Source: Planctomycetota bacterium (GTDB lineage Bacteria > Planctomycetota > Phycisphaerae > WQYP01). From it: 62,556 bases of DNA. The translations under genes were made by a program, and so were the position numbers. Where the stretch lies: the NCBI GenBank assembly GCA_021805985.1, contig JAJZDN010000021.1, positions 1-62,556 on the forward strand, in the 5' to 3' direction. Below the pieces are notes generated by a model. It was not told the DNA's origin. It was given only the letters and a program-made list of their open reading frames with translations, and did no database searches. Shown piece by piece: positions 1 through 9,324 of the stretch. Each line of letters opens with the position of its first letter. The first letter of the stretch is position 1.

Positions 1-1552
1 ACGGGCCGCGGCTGGAGTACTCATTAAAGTTAACATCCGCTTCTACGCCGCCCGGCGGTGTGATTCCCATTAATGCCAGCAGATTCCAATCGGTTTGCAC
101 CGTGGTGCCGAAGATGCTGGAATTACCGACGCTGACTGATTTTAGCGGCGACGGATTCTGCTGTGTGGTGCCCGTAACATACGGCCAATAGAAAAACGGC
201 GCGCCCAGAAAATTGGCAGTCGTATTGGTGGCGGTAAAGGCATAGTACGCGGTTTTAGGTTTGGTGCCCGGCGGAGCCGGCGCTGCGACGCTCCGCACGG
301 TCATGGCACCGGCACCGATATAATAGTGCGGCTGATAAAATTCATCGGTTGATAATTTCACCGATTTGGCTTCAAATTTCCCCTGCGCCAGTTGGATAAT
401 CTCTTTGGCACGCATGTACAAAGGCGATTTGGCCTTAATATCTTGAGAAGTTAATACCGCATTAAGCAGGATGGCACGGTTCGTCGTGAAATCAAAATAC
501 ACCTGATTCGCATGCAGCGTCTGTGCTCCGGAAGTAACCGTTACATCCCCCTCAAGATATACGCCCTGTACTTTACGCGCAAAGGGGACAGCTTGCGGAC
601 CTGTGGCTTTTTTATCGCCTGCCACACGATGCCCCGCAGCACTGAACATGACCGCATTATTAGCCCGCAGCTCCAGGGCATTGTGGCCAGGCACTTGCCT
701 AAATAGATAGAATTCACCCTTGGCCACCGTCAGGCGTTGGTCTCCAATAACTTCCTCTTGAATGATGTTGCCCGTAGCCATAACCGTGGGCGTCGGCGGG
801 GGGGTGACGGCAGGTTTTGCCGCCACGCCTTTAGATGCAGGTGTAGCTTTTACTGGTGCCACAGGAATCGGTGCCACCGCCACACGTGAGCCGCCTGCAA
901 ACCAGCCATTGCGTAAAGCCAGTTCGGTCGGTGATATTTCAATAGTGGGAATCGCCATTTGTCCCTGCGGAGCCGCTGCCAATTTATCGATAAGTTTTCG
1001 TCCGCGGATTACCAGCGCATTTGTTGATTCGTCGTGAGCAATCGGCGGCGGCCCGGATAATCGCACGCGTGAGGTAATGCGCGTGGTTACCACCATTTCA
1101 TTGGCCGTGCTTACCGCTGTATTCATAGCACCTTCACGGATTACCACATGCCCCGCCAGAAATATCCGCACCTTAAAAAATCCGGACTGCTGCTGTCCCT
1201 GCGGATACAACCAGATGACCACATGATCCGCCGAGAGCCGGCGATACCCGACATCCACTCGCACATGCCCGGCGGCCAGCAGATGCACCGTTCCCCCATT
1301 GTTCTGCCATGTGGTGGTATGCTCTGCCGACACCACCAGCGGCACGCCGATCGTACCCGTGGGTTTAAGAATCGGGTAAATGGTGGGGCTGATTGGCTGT
1401 TCCAATGTTTGTGCCTGGGCAAGGCAAAAGCCCGTTCCCGTAGCGCCAAGGACCGCCGCCACAATTGCAGCACGAAACTTTCCGCGTAGCACCAATGTGG
1501 GCGCGAATGTGTAAGCGACGGAGTTGGTTTTTTTATCTTTTATGTTCGTCAC
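1..1552 (-). CDS. lptD: LPS-assembly protein LptD, N-terminal part (partial)
   Basis: The reading frame is open from a GTG to the window edge, so the C-terminal part is missing. The start is followed by a basic stretch and a hydrophobic segment ending near LAQAQT, which reads as a signal peptide. The rest resembles the periplasmic OstA/LptA-like beta-jellyroll of LptD: repeated segments with 'VYLEGDVTVTSG', 'LHANQVYFDF' and 'MRAKEIIQLAQGKFEAKSV', then a region with 'FLGAPFFYWPY' that leads toward the outer-membrane barrel in this family. LptD with LptE inserts lipopolysaccharide into the outer membrane. A low-complexity Ala/Pro linker splits the N-terminal domain. An in-frame TTG four codons upstream (1564-1562), behind an AGGGG, is an alternative start. 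lptB, the matching inner-membrane ATPase, lies elsewhere in this window. Confidence 0.72.
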   Translation of the reverse strand, partial: MTNIKDKKTNSVAYTFAPTLVLRGKFRAAIVAAVLGATGTGFCLAQAQTLEQPISPTIYPILKPTGTIGVPLVVSAEHTTTWQNNGGTVHLLAAGHVRVDVGYRRLSADHVVIWLYPQGQQQSGFFKVRIFLAGHVVIREGAMNTAVSTANEMVVTTRITSRVRLSGPPPIAHDESTNALVIRGRKLIDKLAAAPQGQMAIPTIEISPTELALRNGWFAGGSRVAVAPIPVAPVKATPASKGVAAKPAVTPPPTPTVMATGNIIQEEVIGDQRLTVAKGEFYLFRQVPGHNALELRANNAVMFSAAGHRVAGDKKATGPQAVPFARKVQGVYLEGDVTVTSGAQTLHANQVYFDFTTNRAILLNAVLTSQDIKAKSPLYMRAKEIIQLAQGKFEAKSVKLSTDEFYQPHYYIGAGAMTVRSVAAPAPPGTKPKTAYYAFTATNTTANFLGAPFFYWPYVTGTTQQNPSPLKSVSVGNSSIFGTTVQTDWNLLALMGITPPGGVEADVNFNEYSSRGP

Positions 1553-1942
1553 AGTCCCGCTCAAAATACCCCTGCAAAGATCACCAGCCAATTCGCCATG
1601 ACCCCGTTCAGGGCGCACCAAAACAACCGGGCCAAATCATAGAGCGCCCAAGGGATACTGGGAAGTCAACATGGGAAAAATAAGGAAATATCGCGGCGCG
1701 AAATGCCTTCCAGACGCTTGCCAAGACTTCGCGGAGGTAAAGACAGCGGATTACGCGGATAGTCACCGGTATCCATCATTCGGGACATCGATACGCGCAA
1801 ATGGCATCGCTATTTGGTGACTGTCACGGCAATCAGACTGCTTTCGGTCCGCCCCCAACACCGCAGGGACCCCAAACCGAATCCCTCTCGTATTCGCGTA
1901 ATCGGAGGTTCAAATTGTGCTGTGACCGTATGGTAGCAACTC

Positions 1943-1990
1943 TTGACTTGCTATTTTCCTGGTATATACTATTTTCCGACGCCGGAAAAT
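1943..1990 (+). promoter_or_regulatory. Promoter and inverted-repeat operator of the AbiE-like operon
   Basis: TTGACT (1943-1948) and TATACT (1965-1970), 16 bases apart, form a good sigma-70 promoter. The expected start point falls inside a perfect inverted repeat, ATTTTCCG-ACGC-CGGAAAAT (1971-1990). A third half-site, ATTTTCC (1953-1959), lies between the -35 and -10 boxes as a direct repeat. This fits autorepression by the AbiEi antitoxin, known for the family. The rest of the spacer back to lptD (1553-1942) holds nothing I can recognise. Confidence 0.7.
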
Positions 1991-1996
1991 GACAAT

Positions 1997-3058
1997 ATGA
2001 GTAAAATAGCAGATATCAACCTTGCCATAATGATCCGAACTGGCCGCTTGACCGTCCCGCCGTTGGAAATCCGTACACCCGCATCTCCACCTAATAAGCG
2101 AGGAGATGTCCTTATCGACGTGATTTGGCGTGGGCGGTCCCACCGATTCGTGGCCGAGGTTCGGCGGGACGCCAAACCGCAGACGCTCAAAATGGCGATC
2201 GATCGCATCCGACATTCCGCCACCATGAAGAGGCAGGCTCGACCGATGATCATTGCGCCTTATTTCAGCCAGGAGAAGCTCGACCAATTGCTTGCCGCCG
2301 GGATCAGCGCCATTGACTTCAGCGGCAACGCCGCCGTCGAGGCTCCCGGCGGGTTCCTCTTTTACAAGACCGGGAACCCAAATAAGTACCCCGACAGCTC
2401 CCCCATTCGCTCGGCCTATCGGGGCAATGGGTCCCTTGTGGCTCGCGTGCTGCTGATGCAGCGCCAGTTCCAAGCGGTAGGCGACATTCTCGCAAGCATC
2501 CGGGCCGGTGGCGGCACATTAACAATGGGAATGGTCTCTAAGGTTCTCCATCGCCTTGAAGCGGACTTGGCCATCGAACGCCCTAACCGCAATGCCGTGC
2601 GGGTTATCCAGCCCGAACGACTGCTCGAAGGATTGTTGAATGCCTACCAACCTCCAAAGACGCAAGACCTTTGGTTAGGAAAAGTCGCGGTTCCCGCGAC
2701 AGAGTTACTGGCCCGACTCGCGGGACTTGCCCCCGAAGGTGCTCTCGTGCGCACCGGCGAAGCCTCGACTGTCGAATACGCGGCGTGGGCCGGTGAACCG
2801 ATCACCTCATGCTATTGCCGCACGAGTCCGACAGTGCTGTTGGAGCAATTGGGAGCGCCAGCGACCGAGACTCGGGCATTTGCCAACCTTCGACTGATTC
2901 AAACCCAGGATCAACTGGTCTACTTTGACACGCGGCCGAACCTGACTGCATCGCCGATTCAGGCGTGGCTTGAGATGGCCAGCGGCGACAAACGGCAGAA
3001 AGAAGTTGCCGAACAGATTCGCGGTTCCATCGGGATAGCAACGGGGACACCCACGTGA
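1997..3058 (+). CDS. AbiEi-like antitoxin / transcriptional regulator
   Basis: A 353-residue protein read as the antitoxin partner of a type IV (AbiE) toxin-antitoxin pair. The call rests on position: it lies directly upstream of, and overlaps by four bases (GTGA), a nucleotidyltransferase with AbiEii motifs. The N-terminal half has a nuclease-like alpha/beta look; residues near 170-215 ('LLMQRQFQAVGDILAS', 'MGMVSKVLHRLEADL') read as a winged helix, fitting DNA binding. The ATG at 1997 is chosen over the in-frame codon at 1943 because 1943 lies in the -35 box; GGAA sits nine bases before the ATG. Classical AbiEi is nearer 200 residues, so this belongs to a longer variant. The operator overlapping the start point suggests autoregulation. 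Confidence 0.6.
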   Translation: MSKIADINLAIMIRTGRLTVPPLEIRTPASPPNKRGDVLIDVIWRGRSHRFVAEVRRDAKPQTLKMAIDRIRHSATMKRQARPMIIAPYFSQEKLDQLLAAGISAIDFSGNAAVEAPGGFLFYKTGNPNKYPDSSPIRSAYRGNGSLVARVLLMQRQFQAVGDILASIRAGGGTLTMGMVSKVLHRLEADLAIERPNRNAVRVIQPERLLEGLLNAYQPPKTQDLWLGKVAVPATELLARLAGLAPEGALVRTGEASTVEYAAWAGEPITSCYCRTSPTVLLEQLGAPATETRAFANLRLIQTQDQLVYFDTRPNLTASPIQAWLEMASGDKRQKEVAEQIRGSIGIATGTPT

Positions 3059-3921
3059 GCGATGAAATTCTGCGTACCAGCCTCTTGGATCTTTTATATG
3101 CTTTGGGAACAACGGCGGAAGGCATCCTTCTGGCCGGAGGCTACGGTCTATACCTCAAACAGTTGTATCTCTCCGACCTGCATATCCACACACTGATCAA
3201 TGCAGAAGTGTGGCCGGAGCCACGTGCGACACAAGATATTGACTTAATGCTGTCGGCGGAACTGGTCGCAAGTGCGCAATCCATGGCTGCGCTGCGGGCG
3301 GCACTTGATAAAATGGGCTACACGGTTGTTAAAGGCTCGGAATTTCTGCAGTTCGTCCGCACCATTTCCGGGACGGCCGTGGTCAAGGTCGATCTGCTGA
3401 CCGCACAGTTCAATATTCTCGAAAGCAATCGCGCTATTCGTGCCGATGACCGCCGGGCCAGACCCGCATCTGCGGACCACCCTGATCTCCACGCGCATCC
3501 CACCGATGGCGCCTTGGCTCTCACTGATGACCCCCTGATTATTGATGTCGCTGGAACGCGCTCGGATGGCCGGGCATGCAGTGTAAAGGTCACGATTCCT
3601 CACCCCTTCAACTACCTGTTGATGAAACTCACCGCTTACCGCGATCGGCGCAACGACTCTGACAAGAATCTGGGCCGGCACCACGCTTTGGATGTGTTCC
3701 GGATTGTCGCAATGCTGACTGAATCGGAATGGGATCAGATGCTGGCAAGCCAGCGGAGATTCACAACCGACAGCCAAGTGCTTTCCTGCCGGAAATTGGT
3801 CCAATCAGATTTTTCAGGCAAAACCACCCTCGGTGTACTGGCAATGCGTGCGCACCCGCTCTGGCGGAACGACCCGCAATTACCGGTGTTCCTCGAAGCG
3901 CTTCATGAAGTCAAGACGTGA
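3055..3921 (+). CDS. AbiEii/AbiGii-type nucleotidyltransferase toxin
   Basis: A 288-residue protein with the two hallmarks of DNA polymerase beta-like nucleotidyltransferases of the AbiEii family: a glycine motif LLAGGYG (residues 25-31) and an acidic pair D61-I-D63 in 'RATQDIDLML'. A later segment, 'LMKLTAYRDRRNDSDKNLGRHHALD', supplies the Lys and Asp positions typical of the family's C-terminal half. Known AbiEii toxins act as GTP-binding nucleotidyltransferases and cause growth arrest that can abort phage infection. The GTG start overlaps the stop of the preceding gene, so the pair is probably translationally coupled. No frameshift or truncation is visible, so it looks intact. The substrate cannot be told from sequence. 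Confidence 0.68.
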   Translation: MSDEILRTSLLDLLYALGTTAEGILLAGGYGLYLKQLYLSDLHIHTLINAEVWPEPRATQDIDLMLSAELVASAQSMAALRAALDKMGYTVVKGSEFLQFVRTISGTAVVKVDLLTAQFNILESNRAIRADDRRARPASADHPDLHAHPTDGALALTDDPLIIDVAGTRSDGRACSVKVTIPHPFNYLLMKLTAYRDRRNDSDKNLGRHHALDVFRIVAMLTESEWDQMLASQRRFTTDSQVLSCRKLVQSDFSGKTTLGVLAMRAHPLWRNDPQLPVFLEALHEVKT

Positions 3922-4113
3922 TGCCGCCGCCATCGGCCCAAGACGTCCGGAAGTTTGGCCCCGCGCGCGGTCGGATTCTCTCCACTGGATTAACGAGATA
4001 GTCGGGAGGGCAGAGCAGTGCCCTGAACCCCTCATTTTAAACGGAGCCTTGCCGCGAGCCTGTGCGGCTCAAATATCAATTATGCGCAATAAAATAAAAG
4101 GGTTTTATGCGAA

Positions 4114-4185
4114 CTCCGCGGGTAGGATTCGAACCTACAACCGATCGGTTAACAGCCGATTGCTCTACCATTGAGCTACCGCGGA
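4114..4185 (-). tRNA. tRNA-Asn (GTT)
   Basis: The reverse strand folds as a 72-base tRNA. The acceptor arm TCCGCGG pairs with CCGCGGA, the anticodon loop CTGTTAA gives anticodon GTT, and the T arm has the standard GGTTCGAATCC. CCA is not encoded. It lies 22 bases before tRNA-Phe's 3' end on the same strand, so the two may be co-transcribed. Confidence 0.96.
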
Positions 4186-4207
4186 AAATGGCTTCCGCCA
4201 GATTTTA

Positions 4208-4280
4208 TGGGCAGAGCCGGAATTGAACCGGCGACACAAGGATTTTCAGTCCTTTGCTCTACCAACTGAGCTATCTGCCC
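4208..4280 (-). tRNA. tRNA-Phe (GAA)
   Basis: A 73-base tRNA on the reverse strand. The acceptor arm GGGCAGA pairs with TCTGCCC, the discriminator base is A, the anticodon loop is CTGAAAA (GAA), and the T arm reads GGTTCAATTCC. CCA is not encoded. Confidence 0.96.
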
Positions 4281-4395
4281 GCCGAGCCAAACAATTTACG
4301 ATACCATGCCAGAAACTGCAAGTCTACGCCACATTTTTGCCACCCCGCAGTTGTCGGCCGGCCCCACTTATCCTATTATTACTCTTCCACGCTCC

Positions 4396-4469
4396 GGCCG
4401 GATGCCCGAGTGGACTAAGGGAGCGGATTGCAAATCCGCGATTCGTGGGTTCGAATCCCACTCCGGCCT
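4396..4469 (+). tRNA. tRNA-Cys (GCA)
   Basis: A 74-base tRNA. The acceptor arm GGCCGGA pairs with TCCGGCC, the discriminator base is T as expected for tRNA-Cys, the anticodon loop TTGCAAA gives GCA, and the T arm reads GGGTTCGAATCCC. It is divergent from the Asn and Phe tRNAs and just upstream of polA. Confidence 0.95.
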
Positions 4470-4534
4470 TTGTCTGAATCGCTTTGACCTGTGCATTTAT
4501 CCCCAATCTCGGCGACATGGGCTAAAATAGATCT

Positions 4535-7417
4535 ATGACGACGCCACAGACACTTTACGTTATTGATGGCCATGCGCAGATTTATCGGGCGTATTATGCC
4601 CTTCCGCCCCTGAATGCGCCCTCCGGCGAACCGACCAACGCCACGTTTGGTTTTGTTTCCGCGCTCTTGAAACTGCTGCAGGCTCAACGACCATCCCGGC
4701 TGGTTCTGGCGATGGATGCCGGTTCCAGCGGTCGTGAACTTCTGGACAGCCAATACAAAGCCCATCGCAAACCGATGCCCGATGACATGCGCCCGCAGAT
4801 TCAACGCATTATCAGCATCGCGCAAGTCATGGCTCTGCCAACCTTGCGCATTGCCGGGTTTGAAGCAGATGATGTGATCGCCACGCTGGTACAACGCATC
4901 GTTGCCCAAGTTGATCCACCGGATATTTTCATCTGCTCGCGGGATAAAGATCTCGACCAGCTAGTGGGAGATAAGGTCCGGCTTTATGACATTCAAACCG
5001 GTGAAGCAATTGATGCCGCCGCACTTATAAAAAGCAAAGGCTATTCGCCGCAGCAGGCCGGCGATGTGCTGGCATTAACCGGAGATACGGCAGATAACAT
5101 TTCCGGCATTCCGGGCGTTGGCCCGAAAACTGCGGCCAAATGGATTTCCCAGTTTGGAAATCTGGATAATCTCATCGCTCACGCCGCTGAAATACCGGGA
5201 AAAATAGGTCAGGCCTTACGCGATAATTTGCCAATCCTGGCGCAATCACGGCAATTGGTGCAGTTACGCTATGACGTTCCGCTGGAATTGCCCGATGCGG
5301 ATTTTGATCCCGCTTCTTTGGCAAAGCTGGAACCTGTATTTCATGAGTTGCAGTTCCAGCGTCTGCTGCCGGTATTAAGACAAACCCAACAAATGTTGGG
5401 AATGCCTCCACCGCCCATCCTGGTGGCCCCGAACCCTACCGCTGCCGCGGGTGACATTGTGGCCAATAAACCCTCTGGCTCTCCTGCGCCAAGAGGTCTT
5501 TTTGATTTGCCGGAGTTGGCTTCGGCCGCAGTGTTTTCGGAAGTTCGCAACCCCGCTGCCGCGTTTGCTCTATCGGTACCCGTGGCTGCACCCGTGGAAC
5601 TTGGCCGTGTGCAGGGTAATTATCGCTTGGTCAATAGCCCGGCAGCATTAGACGCGATGATTCAGGAAATTCACGCGCTATTGGAGGGCAATGCCAATCG
5701 TTGGCTGGCGGTGGATACCGAAACCGATTCCCTTTCCGCACTGGAATCGCGACTGTGCGGGATATCACTGGCCGCCAAGGAGGCTTTGGCGTGGTATATT
5801 CCAGTTATGGGGCCGGGATGTGAACTTTCTTTGGCGGATATTTCCGCCCGTCTGGCTCCCCTTCTGGCGGATAAAAATATCCGAAAAATCGGGCAGAATT
5901 TGAAGTATGACATGCACGTTCTGCATCGGCACAACATGCCGCTTGGGGGGATTTATTTTGATACGATGGTCGCCGGTTATCTGGTGGATTCTGCAAAGCA
6001 GAGCCTGTCCATGGATTCTCTGGCGGCGGAGTATCTTAGACTTCAGCCAATTCCCATTACCGACCTTATCGGCTCGGGCCGTAAGCAGGGGAGTTTTGCG
6101 GATGTGCCGCTGGATCGGGCCACACAGTATGCCGCCGAAGACGCAGATGTCACCTATCGTCTTGCAGTTGTGCTGTTTCCGTTGATCCAGGCCATGGGCA
6201 TGGACAACCTGATGTTTGAACTGGAAATGCCCCTGGTGGAAATTCTGGCGGAAATGGAACGCACCGGCATCAAAGTTAATAGCCGGCACTTGGAAGAACT
6301 GGGCCTTCGCCTGGGGAAGAAAATTGATTCTCTTCGCCTGGAGATTATGCAAGCGGCAGAGACGGATTTTAATCCTGATTCCCCCAAACAACTCGCCCAG
6401 GTGCTTTTTGAAAAGCTTCAACTGCCCCGTGGCAAAAAGACCCAAACTGGCTACAGTACGGATGTGGCGGTCCTGGAATCTTTAGCGGATCAACACCCGG
6501 TGCCGGCGCTGGTGCTGGAATATCGACAGCTTGGAAAATTGAAAAATACCTATGTCGATTCATTAATTCAAGAAGCCGCCCGAACCGGGCGGGTTCATGC
6601 CCAGTTTAATCAGACGGTTGCGGAAACCGGCCGGCTTTCCAGCAGTAATCCGAATTTACAGAACATTCCTATCCGAACCGATGAAGGCCGCGAAATTCGC
6701 AAGGCGTTCATCGCGGACGGCCCGGACAAAGTGCTTCTGGCCGCTGATTATTCACAGATTGAATTACGCATTATGGCCCATTATTGCCGCGAGCCGGCGT
6801 TGACCGACGCCTTTGCCCGCAATCAGGATATTCACCAGTTTGTCGCCACGGAGATTTATCACGTTCCTGCGGATCAGGTCACCAGCGATATGCGACGCGT
6901 AGCGAAGACCGTTAACTTTGGCATTATCTACGGCCAAACTTCTTTTGGTCTCAAGCAAGTGCTGAAAATTTCGCAAAGTCAGGCCGAAGCATTTATCGCC
7001 GCGTACAAACAGCGCTTCCCCGGCATTACCGGATTTTCCCATGATTGCATTGCACAAGCTTTGCAGCATGGCTTTGTCACCACGATATTGGGACGTCGGC
7101 GACCCATACCGGAAATATATTCAGAGCGGCAATCCACGCGCAACTTTGGACAGCGCGCCGCCGTCAATACTGTTATTCAAGGCTCCGCGGCTGATCTAAT
7201 TAAGCAGGCGATGGTACGCATTGCCAAGCGCATCGCCGGCGATTCACGCATCAACATGCTTTTGCAGGTGCATGATGAACTGGTATTTGAGTGTTCCCGC
7301 ACGGCCGTAGAGGAATTTTCCGCGTTGGTTCGCCAGGAAATGGAACAAGCTATTATCCTCACGGTCCCGCTAAAAGTAGATGTTCACTGGGCAGAGAATT
7401 GGCTGGACGCGAAATAG
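4535..7417 (+). CDS. polA: DNA polymerase I
   Basis: A 960-residue enzyme with the three-part PolA layout. Residues 1-290 are the 5'-3' exonuclease ('VIDGHAQIYRAYYAL', 'DADDVIATL'-like 'FEADDVIATL', 'GDTADNISGIPGVGPKTA'). Residues about 380-550 are the 3'-5' exonuclease with the catalytic pair intact in 'VDTETDS' (D394, E396), so proofreading is probably active. The polymerase domain follows, with 'NLQNIPIRT', motif A 'AADYSQIELR' (about 737) and motif C 'QVHDELVFE' (about 907). It fills gaps in DNA repair and removes primers from Okazaki fragments. A Pro/Ala-rich linker (about residues 295-350) joins the exonuclease domains. No strong ribosome binding site precedes the ATG. Confidence 0.96.
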   Translation: MTTPQTLYVIDGHAQIYRAYYALPPLNAPSGEPTNATFGFVSALLKLLQAQRPSRLVLAMDAGSSGRELLDSQYKAHRKPMPDDMRPQIQRIISIAQVMALPTLRIAGFEADDVIATLVQRIVAQVDPPDIFICSRDKDLDQLVGDKVRLYDIQTGEAIDAAALIKSKGYSPQQAGDVLALTGDTADNISGIPGVGPKTAAKWISQFGNLDNLIAHAAEIPGKIGQALRDNLPILAQSRQLVQLRYDVPLELPDADFDPASLAKLEPVFHELQFQRLLPVLRQTQQMLGMPPPPILVAPNPTAAAGDIVANKPSGSPAPRGLFDLPELASAAVFSEVRNPAAAFALSVPVAAPVELGRVQGNYRLVNSPAALDAMIQEIHALLEGNANRWLAVDTETDSLSALESRLCGISLAAKEALAWYIPVMGPGCELSLADISARLAPLLADKNIRKIGQNLKYDMHVLHRHNMPLGGIYFDTMVAGYLVDSAKQSLSMDSLAAEYLRLQPIPITDLIGSGRKQGSFADVPLDRATQYAAEDADVTYRLAVVLFPLIQAMGMDNLMFELEMPLVEILAEMERTGIKVNSRHLEELGLRLGKKIDSLRLEIMQAAETDFNPDSPKQLAQVLFEKLQLPRGKKTQTGYSTDVAVLESLADQHPVPALVLEYRQLGKLKNTYVDSLIQEAARTGRVHAQFNQTVAETGRLSSSNPNLQNIPIRTDEGREIRKAFIADGPDKVLLAADYSQIELRIMAHYCREPALTDAFARNQDIHQFVATEIYHVPADQVTSDMRRVAKTVNFGIIYGQTSFGLKQVLKISQSQAEAFIAAYKQRFPGITGFSHDCIAQALQHGFVTTILGRRRPIPEIYSERQSTRNFGQRAAVNTVIQGSAADLIKQAMVRIAKRIAGDSRINMLLQVHDELVFECSRTAVEEFSALVRQEMEQAIILTVPLKVDVHWAENWLDAK

Positions 7418-7714
7418 AGGTCAAGGCGGGAGGCCAGTAACCATGAGCAATGACTATTGAATAAAGATCCCTGTGATCAATATTTCAAAGGCAGAAACGT
7501 GATGTGAGGTTCTTCCGGGGGCTTTATGTTTCATGTCTCAAGGGCGGCGGATGGATGGGGGGTGCATGATCACTGATGATTGCTGTTTTACGTCAACGTA
7601 TCCCCCTGTTTTCGTCAGGCGGGGGTATGGAACTGGGCAACGGCCGTCCGCGGGGCTATCCTGCAAATTTGCATCTGATATTTCTGGCTGATGGATGAAC
7701 AGATTGGAGAACCT

Positions 7715-9058
7715 ATGAAATTCAAGCAACTGGCCATGACGATGATTTTCGCTGCGGCGGGAGCCTTGACGCTGGGGAATTCCGGCAAGACGTTTGCTGC
7801 GGCTCCGGCGGGGAAAAAACATACAGCAGATATGCGATGGTGGAAAAAAGCCCGCTTCGGCATGTTCATCCACTGGGGGCTATACGCCGTGCCCGCCGGC
7901 GTGTGGCATGGCAAACATATTGGCGAAGGGGGTGAATGGATTAAGAACAATGCCCATATTCCGAACCGCCAATACAATGCGTTGGCTCGAAAATTTGATC
8001 CCGTTGATTTCAACGCTAACCAATGGGCCACTATCGCCCGCAAGGCCGGCATGAAATATATGGTTATTACCAGCAAGCATCATGACGGCTTTTGCATGTT
8101 CAACACCAAAGCCACGAATTTTAATGTCGTTAAAGCCACCCCATGGCATAAGGATCCGCTGGCCATGCTGCCTGCGGCCTGTAAGGCACAGGGGATTACA
8201 TTCTGCACGTATTATTCCATTATGGATTGGCATTCCCGGGATCAAGTGCCCGCGCACCCCAGCGCCACGCATCCCACATATAATCCGACCCATTTTGCCC
8301 CCGGACGCGGGGAGGCATACCTGCATTACATGGAGCGGCAACTTCATGAACTGGTGACGCAGTATCATACGCATCTGTTCTGGTTTGACGGCCAATGGAT
8401 GCATGGCTGGGACCGTAGCGATGCGCGGCAACTGTATACGTATATCCGTTCAATAGATCCGACCATTATTATCAATTCGCGTATTGGTTTTGGATATGGC
8501 GATTACGCCACGCCCGAACAGAGTATTCCACCGCGCGGGCTGCCGGGGCCATGGGAAACCTGCATGACCATCAATAATACTTGGGGATATGTTTCATGGG
8601 ATCATCATTGGAAATCCTCCACCATGCTGATTCATCATCTCATCCATTGCGCCAGCGGCGGCGGTAATTTTCTGCTTAATGTCGGCCCCACCGCCAAGGG
8701 CATCATCCCCAAACCGGAAGTGCGGCGGCTCATGGCAATGGGAAAATGGCTGCGTGTTAATGGCGATGCCATTTATGGTTCGCATCGTACACCCTTTGCC
8801 AAAGCACTTTCCTTTGGCTACGCCACGCAAAAGCCTGGCAAGCTATTCCTGGAAGTTACCAAATGGCCCAAGAGCCGTACCCTGGTTGTGCCCATGCATA
8901 ATAAAATTGTCCGAGCATATTTGTTAAGCAATCCTTATATTCCATTGCAGACCGCCTCGGGGCATGATGGCCAACTGGTTTATGTGCCGGCGCAAGCTCC
9001 TGATTCCGTGGCCACGGTCGTGGTGTTGCAAGTGGACGGTGCAGTTCGACCGATGTAA
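7715..9058 (+). CDS. Secreted alpha-L-fucosidase (GH29)
   Basis: A 447-residue glycoside hydrolase family 29 enzyme that releases L-fucose from glycans. It shows the family's opening 'ARFGMFIHWGLYAVPAG', the metal- and substrate-pocket run 'ITSKHHDGFCMF', and the nucleophile region 'FWFDGQW' with D225 as likely catalytic aspartate. 'NFLLNVGPTAKG' is another conserved block. The start at 7715 is preferred over 7691 because GGAG lies five bases upstream and it begins a clean signal peptide (MKFKQLAM then a hydrophobic run ending near FAAAPA), so the enzyme is exported. The neighbouring sugar kinase and FucU mutarotase suggest uptake and catabolism of the released sugar. The 297-base spacer before it shows only an imperfect GC hairpin near 7600-7628. 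Confidence 0.92.
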   Translation: MKFKQLAMTMIFAAAGALTLGNSGKTFAAAPAGKKHTADMRWWKKARFGMFIHWGLYAVPAGVWHGKHIGEGGEWIKNNAHIPNRQYNALARKFDPVDFNANQWATIARKAGMKYMVITSKHHDGFCMFNTKATNFNVVKATPWHKDPLAMLPAACKAQGITFCTYYSIMDWHSRDQVPAHPSATHPTYNPTHFAPGRGEAYLHYMERQLHELVTQYHTHLFWFDGQWMHGWDRSDARQLYTYIRSIDPTIIINSRIGFGYGDYATPEQSIPPRGLPGPWETCMTINNTWGYVSWDHHWKSSTMLIHHLIHCASGGGNFLLNVGPTAKGIIPKPEVRRLMAMGKWLRVNGDAIYGSHRTPFAKALSFGYATQKPGKLFLEVTKWPKSRTLVVPMHNKIVRAYLLSNPYIPLQTASGHDGQLVYVPAQAPDSVATVVVLQVDGAVRPM

Positions 9059-9324
9059 CGGGTATTTCGGCGGCCCCGTCAGCGAATTTTGGGCATGGCT
9101 CTGGACAGACCCCTTAACGGCGATTCGCCGACGGGGGCTGCCAAGGGTTCCTGATGGGCTAGGCTGTCGAAAGTGGATAATAAACGCATAAATTTCCGCG
9201 CGCCATTGAACTTATGGCCGTTTTTCCTGATGATACACTTAAAGGGTGGTTCTATTCGCCACATAGAATCACCAACCAATGTCGTTTTGCCCGGGTTTGT
9301 GTCATTGGAGGAAAAGGTTCATCA

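Noticed and set aside
1850-1920. Possible tRNA-like T arm (GGTTCAAAT) near 1910
   Set aside because: No acceptor, D or anticodon stems can be drawn around it.
1801-1992. Short forward frame before the AbiE operon
   Set aside because: It covers the promoter and operator and shows no protein-like pattern.
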